Origin: a virus
Virus record (IMG/VR): IMGVR_UViG_3300005253_000180
Coordinates: 1 to 31,432 of that record
Strand: one strand, 5' to 3'
DNA: 31,432 bases
Of the stretch, positions 7,673 to 15,802 are shown piece by piece. How positions within the stretch are numbered: the first letter of the stretch is position 1; each line of letters starts with the position of its first letter. A program made the position numbers and the translations under genes. Below the pieces are notes generated by a model. It had not been told where the DNA came from, did not search any database, and saw only the letters and a list, made by a program, of their open reading frames with translations.

Positions 7673-8996
7673 TGCCATATTCCATTTCGATTAAACTAGC
7701 TAAAAAGCTTTCAGGCGTAATCTTCAATCCATAATGCTCAGATACAAAAAAGAAATGTTCTGGGCCCATCATTTCAACCAAATCTGTATAAAATCCTGAA
7801 AGATTACTTACACGATGATGATAATCTGTTCCATAATCTTTTTTATTTACTTCATCCCAGTCTCTTAGAAGACCTGTTTTGTTTATCATATAATTTAAAC
7901 CATCAAGCGGCATCAAATCAGCATTAGCTTTTGGTTTTGTAAAGTGATCAGCTTGAGCATAGCTGGGCAAACTCTCTAAACACTTTGCTCTAAAGTCTTC
8001 AAAGTTTTTCTGTTTAACAACGGATTCAGAAACTATATTCAAACTAACTTCACGAACTTCTTTTAGAACTCTGTTTCGTTCTACTTTGGCAATACTCTCG
8101 ACAACAAGTCCCTTAGGAACTTCTAAGCCTTGTTTTGTTAAAGAGGCGGCGAAACGATTAAAAATATCTTCTGCTTGATCCGGTTTATATTTGATAATCA
8201 AATCTCTTAACTTTTCATAACTGTCCAAATCATCAAGCTTAGCATTTGAACCCGGAAAAAGAAAGTTTACAATCTCTTGTGGGTTGTCTAATATTATTTC
8301 TTTTTCTTTTCCAACATGCTCGGGATACAATTCTCCAAATTCTCCACGACTTATTGTCTTCATAGTAGACAGACGACCCTTTCCATCTTTCCTCTGTGGA
8401 AAATGACGCCATTGTTGCATAACACCTTTGTTTAGCAACAAACTTGGACCAATAAGGGCCAAGATCTCTTTGGATTCGGAATCTCTTACTTGACGGCGCA
8501 TGTTTTGTAATACTGCGACTATCAAAATATTACGATATGTTCCGTTATGTTCACTAAATGATTCCGGATCGGGTGCATGGTAAGTAAATTTTAGCAAATC
8601 TGTTTTTCCAAGCATAAAATCTACTTGGACATAACCTCTGGACTCATCCCCGGCAACAGGAATTTTTGTAGGAATAACTCCCATCCCAGACATCGGACGA
8701 CCTACGTTTTCTGGGCCTAATCTTTGGACTAATCTCGAAACAAGTTGATCAAATTCATACTTTGAATCGTCTACTGCTATATCAATATCGCCAACAGTTT
8801 CTTTCTTTCCAAATGCCCCAGCATTTGTTTTTGCGGCGCTACCTAAAGTAAGATCTTCAAGACCTCTCCTTATAACCTTGCCCTTATCATTACGCTCTGT
8901 AGCGTAAGGAATGCCAACAATAGGAGAAACATATTGTAATGTAGCTTCAATATCAGAGCTACTCATTGGTCCTGTACTTAGTGCTTTACCACCCAT
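7665..8996 (-). CDS. Pol-beta-superfamily nucleotidyltransferase-like protein
   Basis: 443 residues. The N-terminal half carries the three-part signature of the DNA polymerase beta nucleotidyltransferase fold: LGSAAKT (Gly-Ser near 52-53), GDIDIAVDD (Asp70, Asp72) and YVQVDFML (Asp126). These acidic residues bind the two metals in the family. The C-terminal half (from about 180) is helical and unrecognised. It starts as TAATG overlapping the stop of the covalent ligase-like gene, so the two are translationally coupled. Together they suggest end-modification plus sealing of nucleic acid. tRNA-type or antitoxin-type nucleotidyltransferases are alternatives and the substrate is unknown. Confidence 0.72.
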   Translation of the reverse strand: MGGKALSTGPMSSSDIEATLQYVSPIVGIPYATERNDKGKVIRRGLEDLTLGSAAKTNAGAFGKKETVGDIDIAVDDSKYEFDQLVSRLVQRLGPENVGRPMSGMGVIPTKIPVAGDESRGYVQVDFMLGKTDLLKFTYHAPDPESFSEHNGTYRNILIVAVLQNMRRQVRDSESKEILALIGPSLLLNKGVMQQWRHFPQRKDGKGRLSTMKTISRGEFGELYPEHVGKEKEIILDNPQEIVNFLFPGSNAKLDDLDSYEKLRDLIIKYKPDQAEDIFNRFAASLTKQGLEVPKGLVVESIAKVERNRVLKEVREVSLNIVSESVVKQKNFEDFRAKCLESLPSYAQADHFTKPKANADLMPLDGLNYMINKTGLLRDWDEVNKKDYGTDYHHRVSNLSGFYTDLVEMMGPEHFFFVSEHYGLKITPESFLASLIEMEYGNE

Positions 8997-10492
8997 TAAA
9001 TTTTGTCTCCTATAAGAATCATTACAAGTCCTTCGGAACTATTTGCTTCATTTATTTCTGTTTTCCAATTAGAAAAATCCATAAACAAACCCGCAAACGT
9101 TTGAAGAGTCCTGTTATGTATGTCCTTATCGTATTTATGTGATCTCCCAATCTTATCAGTATATTCTTTGTCTTGATATTGATCTTTATATTGGTCGAGA
9201 ACGACTTTGAGTAATTTTTCAGCTTTGTCTATCAACTTTATCCATTCAACTTTTGTTATTTCTAAATCCATCTCTGAAGTTATTATTCTAACTATCTCTT
9301 GTCTTGAAGTTCCAAGCTTTTTCAACAGATTTTTCGCTTGATTAGTTCCTAGCTCGGGGTATCCTATAATTTCCGCCATATCTCTAAGTAGATTTCCTAA
9401 AATACCTGCCGTTTCTCTTGCAGTATTTACTCCTTTGTGTTTTGCTGTCAAAAATTTTCTTACTTGATGATTAAATTCATTAACTGTAGTAAAAATGTCC
9501 TTATCTACAACCTTATAAATCTCATCTTCACCATCTTCGCCGGTATTTTTGCTCTTTAAAACAACTCCTTCAACCCAACCACCTTCTTCTAATGATGGTC
9601 CCAACGATGACTCGGCTGTTCGAACCAACTTATCCAGCAAAATTTCTTTTATTTTGTATCTCAGACCTCCGCCTTTGTTTGATCTATTGCCTGTTATGGG
9701 GTCTCTCTCACCATCAATGACATCTTTTACTAGTTCTTTGACTTCTTTTACCTCGCTCACTCCACGCATTGCTAAAACTTCCAAATTTGTAGGAACTTTT
9801 TCTACTCCTTCTATGCTCTTAGCAGTAAAATTCGCAATATTTGGTGCGTAAAGAAACTCTTCTAGTATTTTTATGTCTTCGGATAGTTGTTTATTAAGTT
9901 CATCCACATCTACACTGAAATTTTGAACCTGCGAGAACGTCCAAGTATGATTTTCGTCAGTTCTTTCTATAGTTTCACCATCCAGTGTATAAGGAACGTC
10001 TTTGATTTCAACACTGGATTTTTGGCCTTCCAGAACATTAGCTATATTATCTATATCCGGGTCGCCGTGGATAGCCCTTAGAAAAATGATTTGATTTGGC
10101 CAATATGGAATAGCATTTGGTTTAGTTCCAAAAAGTATTTCCACTTCCACGATATCGCCTATTTCTAAGCCTGCTTTCATCATTTCATCGATCTGTTGCT
10201 CTAAAGCAAGATGAGCACTTCGAAAAGCAGTATCTTTAAATTCCTTTCCCCATTCTTCTTCGGAAAAGTATTCTTTTCCTTCTTTACCCATACGACTTGT
10301 AAAGAATCTTCCAGCCATATTAAGGCCAAACTTCAAATTTGCGCCGTCTACTTTTTCAGTGATTTCAAAATCTTTAAGATTTTTCAGAACATGTAAGAAT
10401 TTTTCAATAGGAAGTTTTTGGTCATCAATATGTGTGATGCCTTCTTTTAAAATAAGTTTAGCTTCATTTTGATTAACTTCGAAGAGTTTCAT
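8996..10492 (-). CDS. Covalent nucleotidyltransferase, RNA/DNA ligase-like
   Basis: 498 residues. Motif I, EKVDGANLKFG, places the predicted adenylated lysine at K47 and resembles the Rnl2-type RNA ligase motif (EK..GAN). Motif III-like GDIVEVEILFG is near 111-121, motif IV WVEGVVLKSK near 305-314, and motif V YKVVDK near 325-330. Between motifs III and IV is an unusually long insertion of about 180 residues. The C-terminal 170 residues are helical and unassigned. The N terminus includes LKE followed by Gly, a possible prohead-protease site. Upstream overlap is ATGA and the downstream neighbour is a nucleotidyltransferase. Ligase chemistry is well supported, but RNA versus DNA preference is not. 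Confidence 0.75.
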   Translation of the reverse strand: MKLFEVNQNEAKLILKEGITHIDDQKLPIEKFLHVLKNLKDFEITEKVDGANLKFGLNMAGRFFTSRMGKEGKEYFSEEEWGKEFKDTAFRSAHLALEQQIDEMMKAGLEIGDIVEVEILFGTKPNAIPYWPNQIIFLRAIHGDPDIDNIANVLEGQKSSVEIKDVPYTLDGETIERTDENHTWTFSQVQNFSVDVDELNKQLSEDIKILEEFLYAPNIANFTAKSIEGVEKVPTNLEVLAMRGVSEVKEVKELVKDVIDGERDPITGNRSNKGGGLRYKIKEILLDKLVRTAESSLGPSLEEGGWVEGVVLKSKNTGEDGEDEIYKVVDKDIFTTVNEFNHQVRKFLTAKHKGVNTARETAGILGNLLRDMAEIIGYPELGTNQAKNLLKKLGTSRQEIVRIITSEMDLEITKVEWIKLIDKAEKLLKVVLDQYKDQYQDKEYTDKIGRSHKYDKDIHNRTLQTFAGLFMDFSNWKTEINEANSSEGLVMILIGDKI

Positions 10493-11379
10493 CTTATCTT
10501 ATTCATAGAAATTAAAACAGTCAAGCCCATTTTTTCGATATCGCTTAATTGATCTATTGTTTTATTATCTTTTGCTTCTTTCCCTGCGACGATTGCTGAT
10601 TTTAAGGATGGCAAAAATTTTCCATACAGCTCTAAAGTAATTTCTGGAATATCGGAACCTCTTTCTTCATATGAACCAGCTTCAACGCCTTGTGTTACTT
10701 CTTTTGTTACTTCTTCCGCTGCGTCTTGTCCTATTGGTTCTTCCGTTCCGATATTTACACCAGCTTTTCTAGCAATATTTTCTGCTTCTTCGCGATCCAT
10801 TCCATATTCATCTTGAATATGCTGTATAATTTGATCAGCGGTTGCGTCTTCGGCTTTTTTATCTGGGCCGAGTTTATCGCTTAGACTTTTTCCTGATGCT
10901 TTTTTATCTTCCGGTTCTTTTTTAACATCTTCCGGTGATGGTTCTTGATCTTTATACTTAAATGCCGTCCTAATCATTTCTTCTTCTGTAGCATCCGCAC
11001 CCAAAACAGAAGAGGCTCGTTTAACAGCTACTTGCGATTCCTTTGCCCTGAGCCCAGTATTTTTTAATGCTGAAAAAGCAGCCCTTCGGACTTCATCGCT
11101 TGGTTCTCCAGAAACTCGTGGTTTTTCTAAAGATTCTCTCCATTTTCGTGTTGCAGCATTTTGTCGGTTGTCGGAAATTCTAACTCTTGTTCCTTCTTCC
11201 GTTGTTCCGCTCCATTTTTCACCATTAAAAATTAAAGTATATCCTTTAAATTTAAAAGAGTCACCTTTTTCGGGTATTTTTTCTATCTCTTCTTCGGTTA
11301 ATTTTTCCATCGAGTTTTGTGGATATTTTGCCCGATCTATGATATCTATGGATTGTCTTAGATAATCTTTTCTGTTCAT
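10489..11379 (-). CDS. Charged protein with RuvA domain-III-like segment
   Basis: 296 residues, rich in Lys/Glu/Asp. Residues about 93-141 (SDEVRRAAFSALKNTGLRAK, then ADATEEEMIRTAFK) follow the pattern of the RuvA C-terminal domain (repeated A.SAL..G....E..., then DA..E..IR.AL.), a UBA-like three-helix bundle that in RuvA contacts the RuvB motor. A second UBA-like stretch (ADQIIQHIQDEYGMDREEAE) lies near 180-205. Between them is a disordered acidic linker. ATGA overlap with the ligase gene suggests a shared complex, perhaps a scaffold or adaptor. The domain match is by eye and moderate. Confidence 0.6.
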   Translation of the reverse strand: MNRKDYLRQSIDIIDRAKYPQNSMEKLTEEEIEKIPEKGDSFKFKGYTLIFNGEKWSGTTEEGTRVRISDNRQNAATRKWRESLEKPRVSGEPSDEVRRAAFSALKNTGLRAKESQVAVKRASSVLGADATEEEMIRTAFKYKDQEPSPEDVKKEPEDKKASGKSLSDKLGPDKKAEDATADQIIQHIQDEYGMDREEAENIARKAGVNIGTEEPIGQDAAEEVTKEVTQGVEAGSYEERGSDIPEITLELYGKFLPSLKSAIVAGKEAKDNKTIDQLSDIEKMGLTVLISMNKIR

Positions 11380-11984
11380 TTTTCCAATCCATTAGCTTCA
11401 AGATACGCCCATCCCAATAACGCTAGTGGTCTATCTTTATACACTTTAGGATTTCTTCGAATCCTCAATGCTTCTTTTCTTAAATTTGCAGTATTACCAG
11501 AAAACTTCTGTTTAAAATATGTTACATTTGAATCGAGATCGGCACCAGTAGGACGGCCTTTTACTTCTTTGGTTTTTTTGGTTTTTTTGGTTTTTTTGGT
11601 TCCTGTGTCATTAATAGCTCCCATAAGTTCTGACACGACAGCGGCGCCACTTCTAAATGCTATCTTTAAATCAGCTCTTAGCCCGTCTAAGCCTTTTATT
11701 GAAGCAATATCATTATCATCTAAACCAACTTGTTTGAAAAACTCTTTAACTGCTTCAGGATCTTTTTTGTCTTTGTCTGTTTTTGCAGCGTATTTAACCC
11801 AAGTCCGTCTTAAAATTTTAGAAATATCTTTTGCTTCGACCCTGCCCTCAGCACCTGCTGCTATATCTGAGAGACCAGGAATCCCTCCCAGGTTAGATAT
11901 TATCTTGTCAAGAAAGCCGCCCGCTTCATCAAGCTGTTCTTTTGATTCGACAATTTGAATGTATTTTCGTAAATCATTTGTCAT
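11376..11984 (-). CDS. Hypothetical protein with capsid-targeting-like N terminus and KKT repeat
   Basis: 202 residues. The N terminus MTNDLRKYIQIVESKEQLDEA has an amphipathic helix followed by IVE-S and LDE-A, both matching the T4 gp21 cleavage pattern. A low-complexity basic segment near 130-140 (TKKTKKTKKTKE) is encoded by a perfect 9-base tandem repeat. The C-terminal part (FKQKFSGNTANLRKEALRIR) is basic and helical. It overlaps both neighbours (11 bases upstream, ATGA downstream). No family recognised. A head-packaged or virion-internal protein is a hypothesis from the N terminus and late promoter. Confidence 0.65.
   Translation of the reverse strand: MTNDLRKYIQIVESKEQLDEAGGFLDKIISNLGGIPGLSDIAAGAEGRVEAKDISKILRRTWVKYAAKTDKDKKDPEAVKEFFKQVGLDDNDIASIKGLDGLRADLKIAFRSGAAVVSELMGAINDTGTKKTKKTKKTKEVKGRPTGADLDSNVTYFKQKFSGNTANLRKEALRIRRNPKVYKDRPLALLGWAYLEANGLEK
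11571..11597. repeat. Three perfect copies of GGTTTTTTT
   Basis: A 9-base unit repeated three times in the plus-strand reading, with seven-base T runs. It encodes Thr-Lys-Lys repeats in the minus-strand gene. Such runs are prone to slippage. Confidence 0.85.
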
Positions 11985-12240
11985 TATCTCTTTCCTGGCT
12001 TTCTTTAAGCTGTTTTATTTTACGGGTAAATTTTTTAGGATCTCTACCTCGTAAAGAATTAAAAAGACGTCGAGTTAACTCATCAGCTTCAGTGGAAGAG
12101 AAGTTTTCTTCAATTAATTTAATAAGATTAATGCCACTCTGAATAAAATGGCTTGCTCTTGATTCCAGAACAGTATACTTATCCCGTTCGGGAATCATAC
12201 TGTCCAATTCGTCAAGCAGACTTCTGAATTTTTTGCTCAT
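11974..12240 (-). CDS. Small charged hypothetical protein, first gene of the ligase block
   Basis: 88 residues, MSKKFRSLLDELDSMIPERD at the start, mixed charge and helical, ending in a Lys/Arg/Glu-rich tail. It is the promoter-proximal gene behind the late-type motif at 12277-12285 and overlaps the next gene by 11 bases. No family or motif recognised. Confidence 0.62.
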   Translation of the reverse strand: MSKKFRSLLDELDSMIPERDKYTVLESRASHFIQSGINLIKLIEENFSSTEADELTRRLFNSLRGRDPKKFTRKIKQLKESQERDNDK

Positions 12241-12276
12241 TGAAGCTAATCCAACTCTCTATCTTTACAACTTTAC

Positions 12277-12285
12277 TTATTTATT
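12277..12285 (-). promoter_or_regulatory. T4-late-type promoter motif for the ligase block
   Basis: Minus-strand AATAAATAA, 36 bases before the ATG at 12240. An AT-rich inverted repeat (TATTAAAT / ATTTAATA, 12282-12306) overlaps it and follows the helicase stop. This single site appears to drive the overlapping genes from 12240 to 6641. Confidence 0.5.
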
Positions 12286-12321
12286 AAATCTTCAGCGAAT
12301 TTAATAGCTTATAAACTATAG

Positions 12322-13797
12322 TTACATCTTTCCACTCTGTTGTAGTCGCTTTAATCTTTCAGTTGGGGTTTCTGCTGGTGGTAATTCTTCTTTTTCTTCG
12401 ACGATTTCTTCTTTTTCTGGAGTTTGCGTTATTCCTGTTGTTGGGGTTCGCTTTGCTTTCTGTAAAATTTCAGCCGTTGTGCTTGGTTTGTTGCTTGATG
12501 TTTCGTCGTCTTTATTGTAATAATCTTCATCAAGATTGTAAATTCTTAAGCTTATACCATCAAATCCTAAATAAACTTTACTATCAACACCCGAACTTGA
12601 ACGTGTTTTCAAAAATTTACATTGATATTCACCGCGTTCTTTCATTGCTGGACTTGCATATATGGAAATAACATTATCCGCTGTCTGAATCTTGCTAAGT
12701 CCACCAGCAATCATTGCTTGACTTTGTTCGGATTCATCAATAGCAGTACGATTTAGTTGGGCAGCCGTAACACATAGAATATCAAGCTCGGTTGCTAATG
12801 CTCTTAATTCTTCTGTCACAAACTTATCCTTAACAAACAAGTCGCTGACATTAATACGTCGATTGATTGGATGTAAAAGATCCAGATAGTCAACAGCCAA
12901 AGCATCAGGAAGTTTATTCTTTTGTGCTTGATACTCCATTAAATATGCTTTCAAATCGTTAACCGTGCTACCAGCTGAAATATATTTTATTCTTAAATTA
13001 CCACATGCTTTACCTTTCATACGAACTTTAAGTTCAACTTCATCAATTTTCCTAAATATTTCTCTTGCATCTATTCCAGTAATCATTGTGTCAAGACGTT
13101 TTGACGTTAATTCTTCACTAAGCTCTAGAGTTATATATACTACATCTAACGGTTCATGTCTTTCTTCTTCCTGACTTAAATATTCAATATACGATGCTCC
13201 CTCAACCCAATTCAAACAAATATTCTGTAAAAACAAACTTTTTCCTGCTCCGGAGCTTCCTGTAAAAATTGTTAGTTCGCCTCTGTTTATTCCCCCATAC
13301 AATTTCTTGTCAATCATATGGAACCCAGTTGGAACGAGATTTTTTAGTTTCATTCTTTCTAATCGTCCACGCGGATCTTCAAAATAAGCTGTCCCTAAAT
13401 CTTTCTGTAATCCAACAATAACAGCTTTCTTTACTAAATCCTCAACTGTTCCATAGTCACCGTTGTCAATGTGATCAGGAGCACTTAATACAGCTTGAAT
13501 AATCGCTCCTCGTTGACAAAATCTTTCTATTTCTTTTAAGGTCCAATCTTTGTCGGATATTTTTATAGACGTGTTTAATTCTAGTTCTAAATCCGTCTCC
13601 ACTTTTATTTGTTTTATTGTTGGCAGAGAACTATATTCATCAGAGTATTTTAAAATATATCCAATGGTTTCTTGTAATTCTTTGTCAAAATAAATTGGTT
13701 TAAGTATATTTCTACAACGTTGAAAAATACTCTCATCTGACAAAATATATTCAACTAACAGTTTTTGTTTTTCTAATCTAAATTCATTATCACTCAA
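12322..13797 (-). CDS. 41: Replicative DNA helicase, T4 gp41/DnaB type
   Basis: 491 residues. Walker A is GSSGAGKS (180-187), preceded by TGFHMIDKKLYGGINRGELT as in the DnaB/gp41 RecA-like core. Walker B is near 300 (LAVDYLDLL). Conserved AQLNRTA and GLSKIQTADNVI follow. The N-terminal domain is the usual helical dimerisation region and the tail is Pro/Glu/Lys rich. It should unwind duplex at the fork as a hexamer, loaded with the primase encoded just upstream. The first usable codon after the in-frame stop is TTG at 13797, with AGGAG about 11 bases before it, so the gene appears to use a TTG start. Confidence 0.92.
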   Translation of the reverse strand: MSDNEFRLEKQKLLVEYILSDESIFQRCRNILKPIYFDKELQETIGYILKYSDEYSSLPTIKQIKVETDLELELNTSIKISDKDWTLKEIERFCQRGAIIQAVLSAPDHIDNGDYGTVEDLVKKAVIVGLQKDLGTAYFEDPRGRLERMKLKNLVPTGFHMIDKKLYGGINRGELTIFTGSSGAGKSLFLQNICLNWVEGASYIEYLSQEEERHEPLDVVYITLELSEELTSKRLDTMITGIDAREIFRKIDEVELKVRMKGKACGNLRIKYISAGSTVNDLKAYLMEYQAQKNKLPDALAVDYLDLLHPINRRINVSDLFVKDKFVTEELRALATELDILCVTAAQLNRTAIDESEQSQAMIAGGLSKIQTADNVISIYASPAMKERGEYQCKFLKTRSSSGVDSKVYLGFDGISLRIYNLDEDYYNKDDETSSNKPSTTAEILQKAKRTPTTGITQTPEKEEIVEEKEELPPAETPTERLKRLQQSGKM

Positions 13798-13811
13798 TTA
13801 ATTATCTACTC

Positions 13812-14822
13812 CTACAATCTCGATACTCCAAACGTATTCATTATTCTTAGTTTATTTGTTGTTGCGCTACTAAAGATGCTTTCCAATGTAAAAAGAACCC
13901 CGTAGCGTTTTGTTGCTTCGGCACAGTCGGAAATACCACTATCCCAATCTGGAACAGACACTTCCCAGCCATTATTCAATGCTTGTTCTAAAAGTGTTGC
14001 GCCGGCCTTGTTTCTATCTGGAACAAGTATAACATTTTTCCTACAAGTATTCAATAGGTTGATCTGTTTTTGTGTTAAAGAGTTTCCAAGACAAGCAATA
14101 CCTTTTACTGCTATTGCGTCTAATACTCCTTCGACCAATAGTACACGATCTACATCTGTTTCAAGTATATCCTGATTAAACAAATAATCTGCTGGCGTTT
14201 CTCCATAGTATTTAGAAAGTTTTTCATTGTCTGTAAATTTTCGAGCAGTATAACCTACAATCTTTCCATTATGGTAAAAAGGAATAATGATTCGTTGACG
14301 CATACTAAATTTTGTGTCATCACTCCAATAATAATTCCATCCATTAAAAACTGCTTCGCCACGTGAAGCAAGATATTCAAATCCTTCCAAGAACATTCCT
14401 GGAATTTCATCACCTTCAATCCAATAATTAAACGTATGTGCCTGTCGCGGTAGCTTAACTTCATCAAAATCTATTGCCACTTCTGGTACATTTATATCAA
14501 TAACTGTTTCGAGCTTCCGATCGGATGGAAGCAATCTAAGCGCAATTGGTATTTGTTTTGAATCAATACCAAGTGCTACCATAAAGTTCATCAAATTTTT
14601 ACTAACTCTGCCATTATGATCCCAACGGGTGGCGAATCCGCAGTTATGGCAATGCACCAGAATTCCTCCATCAGATTGTGGTGTCACTCCACAACGAAAT
14701 CTTGTATCATTTCTTGCTTCGCCGCGGGTCGTACACATCGGACAACAGATATAATGTCCGCCAGATGCATTACTTTTCTTTTTTGTTGGCAAGTGTCGGA
14801 TTATTAGTTGTGTGATATCCAT
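13812..14822 (-). CDS. 61: DNA primase, T4 gp61 type
   Basis: 336 residues, close to T4 gp61 in length. Residues 26-61 hold a zinc-binding module (CCPMC then CHNCG). A Toprim core near 218-250 reads VDRVLLVEGVLDAIAVKG, with the catalytic Glu in VEG. A later DRNKAG is the second Toprim acidic motif. It synthesises RNA primers for lagging-strand synthesis with the gp41-type helicase encoded 14 bases downstream. It is the first gene behind the sigma70-type promoter at 14845-14872, so primase and helicase form an early two-gene unit. Confidence 0.92.
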   Translation of the reverse strand: MDITQLIIRHLPTKKKSNASGGHYICCPMCTTRGEARNDTRFRCGVTPQSDGGILVHCHNCGFATRWDHNGRVSKNLMNFMVALGIDSKQIPIALRLLPSDRKLETVIDINVPEVAIDFDEVKLPRQAHTFNYWIEGDEIPGMFLEGFEYLASRGEAVFNGWNYYWSDDTKFSMRQRIIIPFYHNGKIVGYTARKFTDNEKLSKYYGETPADYLFNQDILETDVDRVLLVEGVLDAIAVKGIACLGNSLTQKQINLLNTCRKNVILVPDRNKAGATLLEQALNNGWEVSVPDWDSGISDCAEATKRYGVLFTLESIFSSATTNKLRIMNTFGVSRL

Positions 14823-14844
14823 CTATGCTTTCTCTTTATTTGTG

Positions 14845-14872
14845 ATTATAGCAGAAATAGAGAAAAAGTCAA
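14845..14872 (-). promoter_or_regulatory. Sigma70-type promoter for primase-helicase
   Basis: Minus strand TTGACT (14872-14867), 16-base spacer, TATAAT (14850-14845). The start site would be about 16 bases before the primase ATG. A near-consensus host-type early promoter. Confidence 0.8.
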
Positions 14873-14875
14873 GTA

Positions 14876-15727
14876 TTAGTTGCGATATAACACCTGGTCA
14901 AGAGTTCCTTTGTTATCCGCATCAGGAATATAACGGAATCGCACCCATCTAATACTTCCAGTAAAGTTAAATGCTTCAATACCTGTAAAAGTACAATCTG
15001 GATCTGGTGTATTACCAAATTCGTGAAACGTAAAAAACTCATTGAGTTTAATCTGGAACCAATCGTTTACATCAGACATTGGATTTTCTTCTAAGCTGCC
15101 TTCAGCAAAAAATTTGCCAGCAAAATCAGTCGTGTATACCGCTATAGTATGTAATCCATTACTTTCACACAATAGAGCATCGCCTGGTTGTGCTCCTGAA
15201 ATAAATTCTGTTGGCGTTGTAGTTGGTGGCGCAATATTTACCGGAGTAAAATCGCTCCCTAAAAGCCTTATACTTTCTACCAAATCCGGAAGAACTCCCT
15301 CGATAAGCTCAAAAAATCCAGCAGCATTATGATCACGATCAGTAAACAAAAGATTTGTTGTTCCGTCCTCATTTTCAACAAGAATAGAATACTTGTAGAA
15401 ACTAGCTTCAAGATCGGACAGTTCAAGAGGGGTAAAAGTGACACGAATATGCCCTTTGTGTGGGTCAATTGGTTCTACTTGCTTTTGTAAAACTGGAGTG
15501 CCACTGAAAAAATTTATCACAGTCATTGTTAAACATTTTCCAATCAAACTTACACGTTTACGATCATTATCTCGCACAATAAATTCTATAGGATTATGAG
15601 CGCCGCGGTATATACGAAAATCACTATCTCCAAAAGGCATATTATTATTCCCTATTCCATGGTCTATAGATGTCAGATGGATAACCTGTGGAAAACTAAA
15701 AAGTTTAACTGTATTTCTACCTGCCAT
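14876..15727 (-). CDS. Probable virion/baseplate protein
   Basis: 283 residues. Residues 35-150 are beta-rich and read FRIYRGAHNPIEFIVRDNDR, SLIGKCLTMTVIN, GHIRVTFTPLELSDL and FYKYSILVENEDG. This resembles the immunoglobulin-like N-terminal domains of phage baseplate or fibre adaptor proteins (BppU_N-like pattern). The C-terminal half is a second beta-rich domain (TDFAGKFFAEGSL, GSIRWVRFRYIPD). No membrane segment. It has its own late-type motif at 15790-15797 and stands alone between early genes. The structural role is inferred from composition and promoter class. Confidence 0.68.
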   Translation of the reverse strand: MAGRNTVKLFSFPQVIHLTSIDHGIGNNNMPFGDSDFRIYRGAHNPIEFIVRDNDRKRVSLIGKCLTMTVINFFSGTPVLQKQVEPIDPHKGHIRVTFTPLELSDLEASFYKYSILVENEDGTTNLLFTDRDHNAAGFFELIEGVLPDLVESIRLLGSDFTPVNIAPPTTTPTEFISGAQPGDALLCESNGLHTIAVYTTDFAGKFFAEGSLEENPMSDVNDWFQIKLNEFFTFHEFGNTPDPDCTFTGIEAFNFTGSIRWVRFRYIPDADNKGTLDQVLYRN

Positions 15728-15764
15728 AATCTAACGATCCCTAAAACTAAATAAAACTGTTGTT

Positions 15765-15772
15765 TATAAATA
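15765..15772 (+). promoter_or_regulatory. Consensus T4 late promoter (TATAAATA), plus strand
   Basis: Exact TATAAATA in the context TTATAAATAC, 30 bases before the ATG at 15803. It forms a divergent pair with the minus-strand motif at 15790-15797. Confidence 0.6.
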
Positions 15773-15789
15773 CAACCAGTTAACAATCA

Positions 15790-15797
15790 TATTTATT
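15790..15797 (-). promoter_or_regulatory. T4-late-type promoter motif, minus strand
   Basis: Minus-strand AATAAATA (context CTAATAAATATG), 62 bases before the ATG of the virion gene at 15727. Confidence 0.45.
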
Positions 15798-15802
15798 AGA
15801 AA

